Shown here piece after piece: positions 1 through 8,996 of a stretch of DNA of 48,198 nt. A program made the position numbers and the translations under genes. Origin of the DNA: JAJTHJ01 sp046316025 (GTDB taxonomy: Bacteria; Pseudomonadota; Gammaproteobacteria; Burkholderiales; Burkholderiaceae_F). The notes under the pieces are model-generated. The model ran no database searches. It was given only the letters and a program-made list of their open reading frames with translations, and was not told the DNA's origin. Location: NCBI GenBank assembly GCA_046316025.1, contig JBKCXU010000046.1, positions 1-48,198 of the forward strand, in the 5' to 3' direction. Numbering within the stretch: the stretch's first letter is position 1; the number at the start of each line of letters is the position of its first letter.

Positions 1-22
1 GATCGCCTGCGCGCTCCCGGAT

Positions 23-136
23 CGTCCACGATCCGCCTGAAACCCCGTCCACGATCACGCTGAAACAGCGTCCACGATCAACTTGAAATGCCGTCTACGA
101 TCGGCCTGAAATGCCGTCTACGATGGGCTGAAATAC
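23..136. repeat. 23-bp tandem repeats, IS21-like element end
   Basis: Four full copies and one shortened copy of a 23-bp unit (starting at 23, 46, 69, 92 and 115) share the pattern CGTCYACGATC, a few variable bases, then CTGAAA or TTGAAA. Copies start in direct repeat without spacers. Multiple short direct repeats ending in TGAAA are characteristic of the termini of IS21-family (istA/istB) elements; that match is from memory of the family and is an inference. The transposase genes would lie left of the window. The repeat runs straight into the coding frame of the neighbouring RCC1-like gene. Confidence 0.6.
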
Positions 137-1863
137 GCACCGACAACGGCGCGTTGTTCCGCTTTCGCCTCAGCAATGCACAGGGCAGCATCGAATCGAA
201 CGCGGTGACGATCACCGTGAACATCAGCCGGGCGCCGCTCTTCACCACGCAGCCAGCCGCGGCGTCCATCAACAGCGGCCAGACCGCTACTTTCAGCTTC
301 AGCGCGGCCAACGACAGCGGTACGCTGGCCTATCAGTGGCTCGCCAACGGCCAGCCACTCGCAGACGGCAGCAACGTCGCTGGTAACAGCGCCCTCGGGG
401 GTGCGACCGTGAGCGGCGCGATCGGCACGGGCACCACGGGCACGCTCACGCTCGCGAACGTGCCGCTGGGTGCAAACGGCGTCTCGCTCAGCGTCCGCGT
501 CACGCGCACCGCCGGTGGCCAGACCACGCAGGCCACCAGCAACTCGGCGGCGCTGACGGTCAACACGGGCATTCCGGCCAACGCCCTGACCGCCACCCAG
601 ATCGTTGCCGGCCAGGAGTGGAGCATGGTGCTGCGGCCCGATCGGACGGTGTGGGCCTGGGGCCAGTACATCCGCAACGACGGCACGATGCAGTACGCCA
701 ACCTCCTCGCGGCCAACCAGGCGCGGCGCCCCGTGCGCATGTACCCGGCGGTGCTGTCGGACATCCGCGCGATTAGCGGTTGGTTCGCGGGCTTCTGGGC
801 CCTGAAGGGCGAGCCTGGCAGCACGGGCAGCCGCGTGCTGCACTGGGGCCGCGCAACTGCGGGCTCCGATGGCCGCGGCTCCGACGGCAACGGCGGGCTC
901 AGCAGTGCGATGAATCCGTCGATCCCGCCGCGCGACAACGAAGCCGCACCGGTGGAAGTGCTGGAACGTGTGGGCAACGTGCCGCAGCCGATTGATCGCG
1001 TCTGCGCCATCGCCGGCGGCGGCGACCAGCTGGCGATGATTCGTGCGATCAACACCACCGGCAACCCCACCGACTGCAACCCCGGTTCGGCCAAGACCGT
1101 GTGGTTCGTCGGGTCCCTGCGCTCGCTCTGGTACGAGTCCACCGGGATTGCCTTCCCCATGCCCGGCCTGCCGACCGATTCGCCGCCAGCGATCATCTTC
1201 ACCGGCCAGACCACTTCGGGTTCGCCGCCGCTCGTCATCGCGCTCGAGGACGGCCGCCTCTACGGCCTGGGCCTCAATCCGTATGGTGGCCTTGGGGTGT
1301 CGTCGTCCACCAACTACACCGCCGGCAACCTGAGCGGTCCGCTCCTGCTGCCCGCAACCTGGGGCAACGCGCGCAGCCTCGGTATGAGCTTCTATTACTC
1401 GCTGTTCGTCGTGCGCCCCGATGGCTCGGTGATGACCAGTGGCTACGACAACACTGGTGAGCTGGGACTGGGCAGCGTGATTGGCGGGAGCATCCTCGGC
1501 CCGCTGCCCGTGCTGGCTGAAACCTGCACTGCTGTGCCTTGCGCTGACGTGCTCACAGGTGTCACGGCGATCGTCGCCAACCAGACGGGCGCCACGCTGG
1601 CGCTCAAGAACGGGCAGATCCTGGGCTGGGGCGCGCGCGATAGCAACGGCCTGCGCGGCCCTGGCGTCACCGCCAATCAGCCTTTTCCGCGCCCTGTGCC
1701 TTCGACTGTAGTCGGGTTCACCGCACTGTCGTCGAGCTACGCGCACGCGCTGGTCATCGGCCCGGGTAACGCGGTCTACGCCTGGGGCAGCGGGCTGCGT
1801 GGTGCGCTCGGAGACGGCGTGGACGGCAGCTCGCGTACCGCGCCAGAGCTGGTGACGCAATGA
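88..1863 (+). pseudogene. RCC1-repeat / Ig-like protein, 5'-truncated
   Basis: The open frame carries the tail of one bacterial Ig-like domain (SNAQGSIESNAVTITVN), a complete second Ig-like domain (about residues 50-160, ending SNSAALTVN), then RCC1-type beta-propeller repeats to the C-terminus (WSMVLRPDRTVWAWG near residue 180, HALVIGPGNAVYAWG near the end). Such proteins are usually large and exported, with a signal peptide and several more repeats upstream. Here the first approximately 15 codons are the 23-bp tandem repeats, so homology begins abruptly mid-domain around base 130 and no signal peptide is present. I read it as the 3' remainder of a gene cut by a mobile element; a start supplied by the repeat (ATG at 88) would give a cytoplasmic fragment of doubtful function. 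The stop overlaps an upstream alternative ATG (1860) of the next gene. Confidence 0.7.
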
Positions 1864-1934
1864 AGGCCCCGACTGCGCGGTATTCGGCGCCGGTCGGTCG
1901 AGTTGCGCAGAGGGCGGTTGAGTGTGCGGGCCTC

Positions 1935-3371
1935 ATGTCCCGGGTCGGCAACGGCCGATGGGGCAGCGGCTTGCCGCGTAGCCGCGTCGCCCGCGGGGTC
2001 GCCGTGGTGTCCTTGCTCACGGCAGCGGCCGGCGCCTTGGGCCAGACCAGCCCGGCCGCGCAAGTCGTCAAGCCGCCAGTGGCGCAACTGTGGATGGATG
2101 TCGCGACCCACAGCATGCCGGGCATGCCGGTGCTGCCGGCCGGCGGTTTCGGCTTGGGCGCGCTGGGCGGCGGCAACAACGCCTTTGGCCATACGCGCGG
2201 GATGATGCCGGGCCGCTACGCGGACATCGCGCTGCATACGCAGCGCAAGCCCGCGGGCACCGAGGGCACGCAGACCGTACCGGCCGCCAGCGGCTTGGCA
2301 CCCAGCGTGCCGCTGCTGCCCGCGGCGCGCGAAGCGAGCCGGCCCGGCGTGGCCGGCGAGGACCCGACGACGCTGCCCGAGCTCCCGCGCGGGCGCTTGT
2401 TGCTCTATTGGGGCTGCGGTGATGAAGCGCGCCCGGGCCAACCGCGCGTGCTCGACTTCTCGCGTGCCAAGCCCGAGGAGTGGGGTCAGTTCATGCAGGG
2501 CCGCGCGCCGCGCGAACGCGGCGCGGTCGACCGCTCCGGCAACGCGGTCTGGCCCAACGAGCGCGACCGGCGCAGCTTCGGCGCCAGTGCCTCGCTCGCC
2601 GGCGAGCACGCGGTCGCCGGCGAAGGCGTGCCGGCGGGACTCAAGTTTGCGCTGGCGCCCGCCCAGGACTTCATGCCCGCCATTGCGCTGGAGCAAACCG
2701 GCAGCCGCTCCGATGTCTTGCGGCTGGCATGGCAACCGGTGGCCCATGCTCAGGCCTACTTCATCAATGCGATGGGCGGCGGCGACGCCGCCGATGGCGC
2801 CACCGAGATGGTGTTGTGGAGCTCGGCCGAACTGCCCGACCCCGGCATGGGGCTGATCGACTACGCCTCGCCCGCCAACGTCGCGCAGTGGCTCAAGGAG
2901 CGCGTGTTGCTGGCGCCGTCCACCACGGCCTGCGCGGTTCCCAAGGGCGTGTTCGCCAAGACCCAGGGCGCGATGCTGCGGATGATCGCCTACGGGCCGG
3001 AACTGAATCTTGCGCACCCGCCGCGGCCAGCCGATCCGAAGATCGCCTGGGAGCCGGAATGGGCGGTGCGGGTGCGCACCAAGTCCACCACCATGGCGCA
3101 ACTCGGCGCCTCTGCGGGCCGCGGTGGTTCACGGGCTGCCGCCCCAGCCGCCCCAGCCGCAGCAATCGCAGGCGCCGCTGCGCCGGCCCGCCCGGATTGC
3201 CCGCCGCCGGACGGCGCACCCAGTGCCGCGCAGGCCGGGGCCGAGGTCGGCGGCGCCACTATCGGCGGTGGCTTTGGTCGCGTGCTGGGCGGTGCGGTGG
3301 GCGGACTCCTCGGCGCGCTGGGCGGCAAGAGCGAAGAGAAAAAAGAGCCGCCTGCCGATTGCCCGCGTTAA
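1935..3371 (+). CDS. Secreted protein with C-terminal glycine zipper
   Basis: Unrecognised protein of about 478 residues. I prefer the ATG at 1935 over that at 1860 because it places a basic stretch followed by a hydrophobic run (VAVVSLLTAAAGALGQ) near the N-terminus as a signal peptide. The middle contains no domain I know. The last 50 residues are Gly/Ala rich with a glycine-zipper pattern (GAEVGGATIGGGFGRVLGG) and end in charged residues and DCPR; a second Cys-Pro motif (PDCPPPD) lies just before the zipper. The gene directly downstream has the same tail, so the two probably act in the same compartment or interact. A role in the envelope is inferred only from the signal peptide and zipper. 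Confidence 0.65.
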   Translation: MSRVGNGRWGSGLPRSRVARGVAVVSLLTAAAGALGQTSPAAQVVKPPVAQLWMDVATHSMPGMPVLPAGGFGLGALGGGNNAFGHTRGMMPGRYADIALHTQRKPAGTEGTQTVPAASGLAPSVPLLPAAREASRPGVAGEDPTTLPELPRGRLLLYWGCGDEARPGQPRVLDFSRAKPEEWGQFMQGRAPRERGAVDRSGNAVWPNERDRRSFGASASLAGEHAVAGEGVPAGLKFALAPAQDFMPAIALEQTGSRSDVLRLAWQPVAHAQAYFINAMGGGDAADGATEMVLWSSAELPDPGMGLIDYASPANVAQWLKERVLLAPSTTACAVPKGVFAKTQGAMLRMIAYGPELNLAHPPRPADPKIAWEPEWAVRVRTKSTTMAQLGASAGRGGSRAAAPAAPAAAIAGAAAPARPDCPPPDGAPSAAQAGAEVGGATIGGGFGRVLGGAVGGLLGALGGKSEEKKEPPADCPR

Positions 3372-3414
3372 TCGGCGCGGCGCGTGCCGTGACGGATACT
3401 CACTGGAGCTTCAC

Positions 3415-4677
3415 ATGAACCCAGAGCCCGCTGCCTGCTATCGCCCGCGCGCCGCATTGTTCGGCTTGGTCGCCAGCCTCACCCTCGCCACCGCGGCGCA
3501 CGCCGATTGTGTGGATGGGGTGCGCGCCGCAACCGCCGCTGAACTCGACTTCGCCCAGCGCGCCACGGCCGCGCTGATCGCCGGTCTGCCCGAGGCGGTG
3601 CGACCGCTGGAGCGGCGCAGCGCAAGCCGCCCCGATCCGGCCGAAGTGCCGCGCCTTAGCGCCTGCCGCGACACGCCGGTGGGCGCGTTTTCGCCAGCCA
3701 CCGGTGTCGGCTTCATGTACGACTTTCCGCCGGCCGAGGCCACGGCGCGCTCCGCGCAGCGGCGCCAGTTGCAGCGACAGATCGAAGAACTGGAAAAGCT
3801 GCCCCCAGACCAAGAGGCGCAGCGCAAGGAGATCGAGGCGCAGATGCGCGCCGCCTACGCCGCGGCACCGACCCGCAGCCGCAAAGACCCGCCGTTTACC
3901 CCCGAGCAGCAGGCGCAGGCCGACCGCGCCAACACCGAAGGCCGACGTCTCGAACAAGCGGCGCGCCAGGTGCAGTTCGACCACAACGCCCGCGTCAAGC
4001 CGCAAACCGATGCACTGCGGGTGCGCGCTGACGAATTGCAGCAAGGGCCGCAGATTTTTTCGGTCGGGCTGGAGATGAACGTCCAGCAGTTTCCCCAAGG
4101 GGCCGGCAATCGGGCCGTACTGACCTTCGGCGCGCCGAGCGCCAAGCGCAGCGCCGCCTTGCAGCCACGCAACATCGTCGTGACCATCGAGGGCCCGGCC
4201 GGTCCGGCGCGCGAGGCGCTGCTCGGTCTGATCGATCGCGACTATCTGCAAGGGCTGCTCGACAAGCCCGCGCCCGGCGTGCCGGTCTCGCGGCAGCGGA
4301 TCGAAAGCAGCAGCGCACGCGCCGCGGCCGCAGCGCCGCTGGTCATCGCTTCGTCGGTGCCACTGGGTGCCGCATCCTCTGCGCCGCCCGCTGTGGCCGC
4401 CCCAGCGGCCACGGCGGCCGGCACGGCAACTCCAACCGCCACCGCCGGGACAGCGCCGAGCGCGGCACGCGACCCCTGTCCGCCGGCAGCGACTGTGCAA
4501 ACGGCCGATGCGACCCGCACCGGCAGTCAGGTCGGCGCGGAAGTCGGGGGCGCCGCCGTCGGGGGCGGTTGGGGGCGCAACCTGGGCAGCGCGATCGGCG
4601 GGGCGCTCGGCGCCCTGGGTGGCACCGCAAAAAAGACCGAAGCGGCGCCCGTCGCGACCGTGGACTGCCCGCGTTGA
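3415..4677 (+). CDS. Secreted coiled-coil protein with glycine-zipper tail
   Basis: About 420 residues. The start ATG is preceded by GGAG at a good distance, and the N-terminus is a clear signal peptide (LFGLVASLTLATAAHA, cut before DCVDG). Residues about 105-145 are Gln/Glu/Arg rich and likely form a coiled coil (RRQLQRQIEELEKLPPDQE); an Ala/Pro linker follows at about 310-360. The C-terminal 55 residues contain a glycine zipper (GAEVGGAAVGGGWGRNLG) ending in DCPR, matching the preceding gene closely in layout although the bodies differ. The 43-bp gap suggests an operon with that gene. Function unknown; an outer-membrane or periplasmic structural role is a guess. Confidence 0.7.
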   Translation: MNPEPAACYRPRAALFGLVASLTLATAAHADCVDGVRAATAAELDFAQRATAALIAGLPEAVRPLERRSASRPDPAEVPRLSACRDTPVGAFSPATGVGFMYDFPPAEATARSAQRRQLQRQIEELEKLPPDQEAQRKEIEAQMRAAYAAAPTRSRKDPPFTPEQQAQADRANTEGRRLEQAARQVQFDHNARVKPQTDALRVRADELQQGPQIFSVGLEMNVQQFPQGAGNRAVLTFGAPSAKRSAALQPRNIVVTIEGPAGPAREALLGLIDRDYLQGLLDKPAPGVPVSRQRIESSSARAAAAAPLVIASSVPLGAASSAPPAVAAPAATAAGTATPTATAGTAPSAARDPCPPAATVQTADATRTGSQVGAEVGGAAVGGGWGRNLGSAIGGALGALGGTAKKTEAAPVATVDCPR

Positions 4678-4809
4678 AGCGCGTATTCGGATGAGATCTG
4701 GTCCGGCCGTTAAAACGCTTAGGCCTTTTGGAAGGCCACTACCACCGCGGCGGCGATTCCGCGCTAACCTGCTCGCTCCTCCCGCCGCCCCGCCGCGCCG
4801 ATTTGTCGG

Positions 4810-7800
4810 ATGCCCGCTCCGCGCCGCCCCGCCATCCCCAACGTCCAAGTCCGTCTGCTCGGCGACCCGGCGCTAATCGCGCCGCAGGGCGAGATCAAGG
4901 CGTTGGAGCGGCGCGCCGCGGGCCTGCTGGCGCTGGTGGCACTCGAACCGGGAGTGACGCGGGCACGCGCCGCCGCGCTGCTGTGGCCGGATTCCGATAA
5001 CGCCCGGCAGGCGCTGCGCCAGCAAATCGCGCGCTTTCGCAAAAACTATGGCGCGGACCTGATACGCGGCGCCGCGGCGCTTTTCATTTCGGATGGAGTT
5101 GCGGTCGATGCGCCTACGGCGGCGCGCGGTGCGCTGCTGGGCGAGCTGAGTTTCGAGGACTGCGCGGCCTTTGCCGACTGGCTCACCGCGCAGCGTGCGC
5201 AGCGCCGTGGCAGCAGCGCGGCCGCACTGGCGGCGCAACTTGTGCAGGCCGAGGCGCAGGGCGATCTTGATGCGGCGCTGCGCTGCGCCGAGGAACTGCT
5301 GCGCGGCGACGCGGACAGCGAGGCCCATCACCGCCACCTGATACGGCTGCACTACCTGCGCGGCGACATGGCGCAGGCGCAAGCCGCCTACGAGCGACTG
5401 ACGGCCCAGTTGCGGCGCGACTTCGGCGTGGCGCCCAGTGCCGCGACCGAAGCGCTGGCGCGGGCGATCCGCAGCGCAAGCACCGCGCCGAGGGGTACGC
5501 GATCGGCGCTGTCTGCGCTGCCGAAACCGCCCTTGACGGTGCCGATCACCTTGCTGCGCCCGCCGCGCCTGATTGGCCGCGAGCGCGAAGTGGCGTTGAT
5601 GCATGCCGCATGGCAGGCCGGGCAGGGTGTGCTGTTAAGCGGCGAGGCGGGCCTGGGGAAGAGCCGGCTGCTGGCGGACTTCATCCTCGGCCGCCGCTGG
5701 ATTGAACTGCGCGGGCGCCCCGGCGACGCACAGGTGCCCTATGCGGTACTGGCGCGGGCGCTACGCGGCCAGTGGGCTGAACTCGGTCCGCGCCTGCCGC
5801 CGACGCTCGCTGCGGAGCTGGCGCCGATCCTGCCTGAGTTGGGTTCGACCGCCGCGGCGCCGCACGACGACGGCCGGCTACGACATGCGGTGCGAACCGC
5901 GCTGCAGGCGGCGCTGGCCGCCGGCGCCGAGGCCGTGGTGTTCGACGACCTGCAATTTGCCGACGCCGCCAGTGCTACCGCCCTGCTGGCGGCGCTGCCC
6001 GAGTTGACGCCGGCGCCGCGCTGGTTGCTGGCGATGCGGCCACACGAATGCGCGCCGGAAGTCGCGGCGGCGCTGGCACAACTGCAGGCCACAGTTCCGG
6101 TGCAGAAGATCGACCTCGCCCCGCTCAGTCCCGAACAGATCGCCGCGCTGCTCGACAGCCTGCAGGTCGAGCAACTCGAGGCCGCAACTCTGGCCGCACC
6201 GCTGGCACGGCGCTGCGGCGGCAATCCGCTCTTCATGCTGGAGACGGTCAAGGCGCTGCACGCTAGCGCGCAAGGCAGCATCCTTTCGGCCGCACCGCAG
6301 GACTGGCCGCTGCCGACCTCGGTCGAGGCGCTGATCGAACAGCGCTTGGCGCGGCTTTCGGCCGGCGCGCTGAAGCTGGCACGCGTGGCGGCGCTGGCCG
6401 GCCCCGACTTCAATGCCCGGCTTGCCGCCGACGCGCTGGGCGCAGATCCGCTCGACCTGACCGATGCCTGGCGCGAGCTCGAGTCCGCGCAGATCCTGCG
6501 CGGCAACGTCTTTGTCCACGATCTGGTTCAGGAGGCCACGCAGCGCAGCCTGCCGCAGCCGATCGCCGCGGAACTGCACGGGCGCATCGCTCGGCTGCTC
6601 GAGCCGCGCGACGGCGAGCCGGCGCGGATTGCGCAGCACTGGCTGGCGAGCGAAACGCCGACGCGCGCGGCGCCCGCGCTGCGGGCCGCCGCGCAGCGCG
6701 CGCGCCTGGCGGGTCGAGGTGTCGAAGCGGCGCGGTTTCTGGCCCAGGCCGCGGCACTGGCCGATGCCGACAGCGCTGCGGCGCAGGCTTTCGACGACCT
6801 TTGGCAGCGCGCCGACTGCCTGTACGCCGCGCCCGCCCATGAGGGCTTCGTGGCGGCGGTGGCGGCGCTCGCGACCCGCGCCACCACGCCGCGCCAGCAG
6901 GCCCGCTGGGCGCTGATGCAGGCGCGGGTGATCAACCTGTCCGACCCCGGCGCGGCCTTCCGCCACGCGGTGGAGCACGCCTTGACGCTGGCCATTGCCG
7001 CCGGCGAGACCCAGGTCGAAGCGCAGGCGCGCTTCGCACTGGCGGTCGATCACTATCGCGATGCCCGCATCGGCGAGTCGATCCAGCACTGCGCCGCGGC
7101 GCTGCGGCTGGCGCAGGACGCGGGCGATGCGGCGCTGGCCGCCGAAGTCGAATCCTTTCTGGGCATCGGCCTCGAATCGCTGGGTCGGATGGATGAGGCC
7201 GAGCGCACGCTGACGCAGGCCCTGCCGCGGCTGCAAGCGCAGGGCCGCTTTGAAGTATTGATGACCCACTACGGGTATCTCGCCTACCAGCATCTGGATC
7301 GCGGGCGACACGGGCCGGCGCTGGCCGCCCTGCACCCGCTGCGGGACCTGCTCGCGCGCGGCGACGGCAACAGCTTGCAACGCGCCTTTGCCGCTAGCGC
7401 AGCCAGTGAAACCTTGCGCCGCGGCGGTGACTACCGTGGCGCGCTGGCGCTGCTGGAGCCGGCCGCGCAGGCGCTCCTGGGTCGCGAGGTCAATGCCGGC
7501 AGCGTCACGCTCGAACTGGAGCGCGCGCGCGTCTACCTCGATCTCGGTCGCCCGGAACTGGCGCAGGCAGCGCTGCGGCGGACGGGGCCGGCGCAGCGCC
7601 TGCGGCGCCGGCAGGCGCTGATCCTGCTCGTGCGACAGGCAGCGCTGGCGACCGAATACGGTACCGCGCCGCCGCACGCCTTCAGCCCCGAACTGCTGGC
7701 CGAGCTCGAAGAACCCTGTCTGCGCGCCGAGTTGCTTTGGGTCCTGGCCGATACGCCGCAAGGTGCGCCGGCCGCGGCGCTGGCGGCCGAGTGCGAGCGC

Positions 7801-8148
7801 GCGACCGCCGCCGGTATGGACGGTCTGCTGGCGGGCCTGCTCGCCGTGCTGGCCGGCACGCAGCTGCGCCTTGGCGACCGCGCCGCCGCGCGCCAAGCAC
7901 TCGCGCAAGCAACGGCGGTCGCGGACCGCGCGACCTCGATGTTCTACCCGCCCGCGGTCGCGCTGCGGCTGGCCGACGCGGCGGCGGCGCTGGAGGCTAA
8001 GCCGCAAGCCCAGCACTGGGTACAGAGCGCGGCGCAGTGGATAGAGCAGGCGCTCACGACCGGCGTGCCGTCGGAGTTCGTCGAATCCTTCGCGCAACGC
8101 AATCCGGTCAATCGGCGCGCCTTGGCGGCGGCACAGCGTCCACACTGA
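4810..8148 (+). CDS. BTAD/AAA-ATPase/TPR transcriptional regulator
   Basis: A 1112-residue regulator of the SARP/LAL-like architecture. Residues about 12-95 resemble an OmpR-type winged helix (RARAAALLWPDSDNARQALR), residues about 105-230 a bacterial transcriptional activator domain (LIRLHYLRGDMAQAQAAYERL). An AAA/STAND ATPase follows: IGREREV near 258, Walker A GEAGLGKS at 278-285, Walker B VVFDDLQFAD around 376-385. The rest (600-1112) is Ala/Leu-rich helical repeats typical of TPR sensor arms. Proteins of this class bind ATP, oligomerise on a ligand and activate transcription. No obvious target cluster is adjacent; the tandem secreted genes upstream or the two-component pair downstream are possible partners. 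Start chosen at the first ATG of a frame open only from there. Confidence 0.85.
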   Translation: MPAPRRPAIPNVQVRLLGDPALIAPQGEIKALERRAAGLLALVALEPGVTRARAAALLWPDSDNARQALRQQIARFRKNYGADLIRGAAALFISDGVAVDAPTAARGALLGELSFEDCAAFADWLTAQRAQRRGSSAAALAAQLVQAEAQGDLDAALRCAEELLRGDADSEAHHRHLIRLHYLRGDMAQAQAAYERLTAQLRRDFGVAPSAATEALARAIRSASTAPRGTRSALSALPKPPLTVPITLLRPPRLIGREREVALMHAAWQAGQGVLLSGEAGLGKSRLLADFILGRRWIELRGRPGDAQVPYAVLARALRGQWAELGPRLPPTLAAELAPILPELGSTAAAPHDDGRLRHAVRTALQAALAAGAEAVVFDDLQFADAASATALLAALPELTPAPRWLLAMRPHECAPEVAAALAQLQATVPVQKIDLAPLSPEQIAALLDSLQVEQLEAATLAAPLARRCGGNPLFMLETVKALHASAQGSILSAAPQDWPLPTSVEALIEQRLARLSAGALKLARVAALAGPDFNARLAADALGADPLDLTDAWRELESAQILRGNVFVHDLVQEATQRSLPQPIAAELHGRIARLLEPRDGEPARIAQHWLASETPTRAAPALRAAAQRARLAGRGVEAARFLAQAAALADADSAAAQAFDDLWQRADCLYAAPAHEGFVAAVAALATRATTPRQQARWALMQARVINLSDPGAAFRHAVEHALTLAIAAGETQVEAQARFALAVDHYRDARIGESIQHCAAALRLAQDAGDAALAAEVESFLGIGLESLGRMDEAERTLTQALPRLQAQGRFEVLMTHYGYLAYQHLDRGRHGPALAALHPLRDLLARGDGNSLQRAFAASAASETLRRGGDYRGALALLEPAAQALLGREVNAGSVTLELERARVYLDLGRPELAQAALRRTGPAQRLRRRQALILLVRQAALATEYGTAPPHAFSPELLAELEEPCLRAELLWVLADTPQGAPAAALAAECERATAAGMDGLLAGLLAVLAGTQLRLGDRAAARQALAQATAVADRATSMFYPPAVALRLADAAAALEAKPQAQHWVQSAAQWIEQALTTGVPSEFVESFAQRNPVNRRALAAAQRPH

Positions 8149-8206
8149 GCGTCCGGACGCGCGGTTATCCTCGGCGGCGGGTAGACCCGCTGAACCGCAC
8201 CGGACC

Positions 8207-8869
8207 ATGCGCATCCTGCTGATCGAAGACGATCCGATGATCGGCGAAGCCGTGGCCGAAGGGCTGCGCGCCGACGGCTACACGGTGGACTGGGTGCGCG
8301 ACGGGCGCGCCGGTTCGGCGGCACTCGCCGCGGCCACGCCCTATGCGCTGGTGCTGCTCGACATCGGCCTGCCGGGGCGCGACGGCTTGACGCTGTTGCG
8401 CGAAGCGCGTGCCCGCCGCGACCGCACGCCCGTGCTGCTGATGACCGCGCGCGACACGGTGGCCGACCGGGTGGCGGGCCTGGACGCCGGCGCCGACGAT
8501 TACCTCGTCAAGCCCTTCGATCTCGACGAACTGCTCGCCCGCGTGCGCGCGCTGCTGCGCCGCGCGGCGGGACGCGCGGAGCCGGCGCTCGAACACGGCG
8601 CGCTGCGCATCGACCCGGCCACGCATAACGCCACGCTGCACGGGCACCCACTCGCGTTGTCCGCACGCGAATTCGCGCTGCTGCTGGCGCTGGCGGAGCG
8701 TCCCGGCGCCGTGCTGTCGCGCGCGCAGCTCGAAGAAAAACTCTACGGCTGGGACGACGCGGTGGGCAGCAACGCGGTCGAGGTGCACATCCACCACTTG
8801 CGCCGCAAGCTCGGCGAGCGCGCGATCCGCAACGTGCGCGGCGTGGGTTACACGCTGGGTGAGTTCTGA
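8207..8869 (+). CDS. OmpR/PhoB-family response regulator
   Basis: 220 residues, normal for the family. The receiver domain shows the acidic pair EDD at 7-9, the phosphoacceptor Asp52 in LLDIGLPG, Thr in LLMTAR and the conserved Lys in YLVKPF. The C-terminal half is a winged helix with SAREFALLLAL and the recognition segment AVEVHIHHLRRKLG, ending GVGYTLGEF. It resembles QseB/PmrA/TctD-type regulators. The cognate sensor kinase gene follows 127 bp downstream with a palindromic repeat in the gap. The signal sensed cannot be told from sequence. Confidence 0.93.
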   Translation: MRILLIEDDPMIGEAVAEGLRADGYTVDWVRDGRAGSAALAAATPYALVLLDIGLPGRDGLTLLREARARRDRTPVLLMTARDTVADRVAGLDAGADDYLVKPFDLDELLARVRALLRRAAGRAEPALEHGALRIDPATHNATLHGHPLALSAREFALLLALAERPGAVLSRAQLEEKLYGWDDAVGSNAVEVHIHHLRRKLGERAIRNVRGVGYTLGEF

Positions 8870-8897
8870 TGCGCGCTTCGACGCGCCCGCCTCGCCC

Positions 8898-8970
8898 CGT
8901 CGTTGCCGCGCAAGCGGCAATCCAGCGGTGCCGCGAAAGTCACTGGACTCCCGCTTGCGCGGGAATGACC
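8898..8970. repeat. REP-like palindrome, family A
   Basis: An imperfect inverted repeat between a response regulator and its kinase: the left arm CGTCGTTGCCGCGCAAGCGG and right arm CCCGCTTGCGCGGGAATGAC are near complements, with an inner CCAG/CTGG pair. The same family recurs at 23016-23090, 24264-24360 and 39236-39330. This layout is common in Burkholderiales and other GC-rich proteobacteria as REP/BIME-type dispersed repeats. Confidence 0.85.
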
Positions 8971-8996
8971 GATCCCCGGGCCGCGAGGGCTGCCTG

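Noticed and set aside
23..136. CRISPR-like array at the left edge
   Set aside because: Units are contiguous 23-bp tandem copies with no unique spacers and graded divergence, which fits transposon end repeats instead.
118..1860. 580-codon open frame on the minus strand opposite the RCC1 gene
   Set aside because: High-GC shadow frame; low-complexity Arg/His/Gln-rich product, while the plus strand shows clear RCC1 and Ig-like motifs.
4678..4809. Terminator at the GGCCTT/AAGGCC hairpin before the BTAD regulator
   Set aside because: Short stem without a following T-run.
8859..8996. Earlier start of the sensor kinase at 8859
   Set aside because: That segment only translates the palindromic repeat between the two genes; ATG 8997 opens a transmembrane helix.
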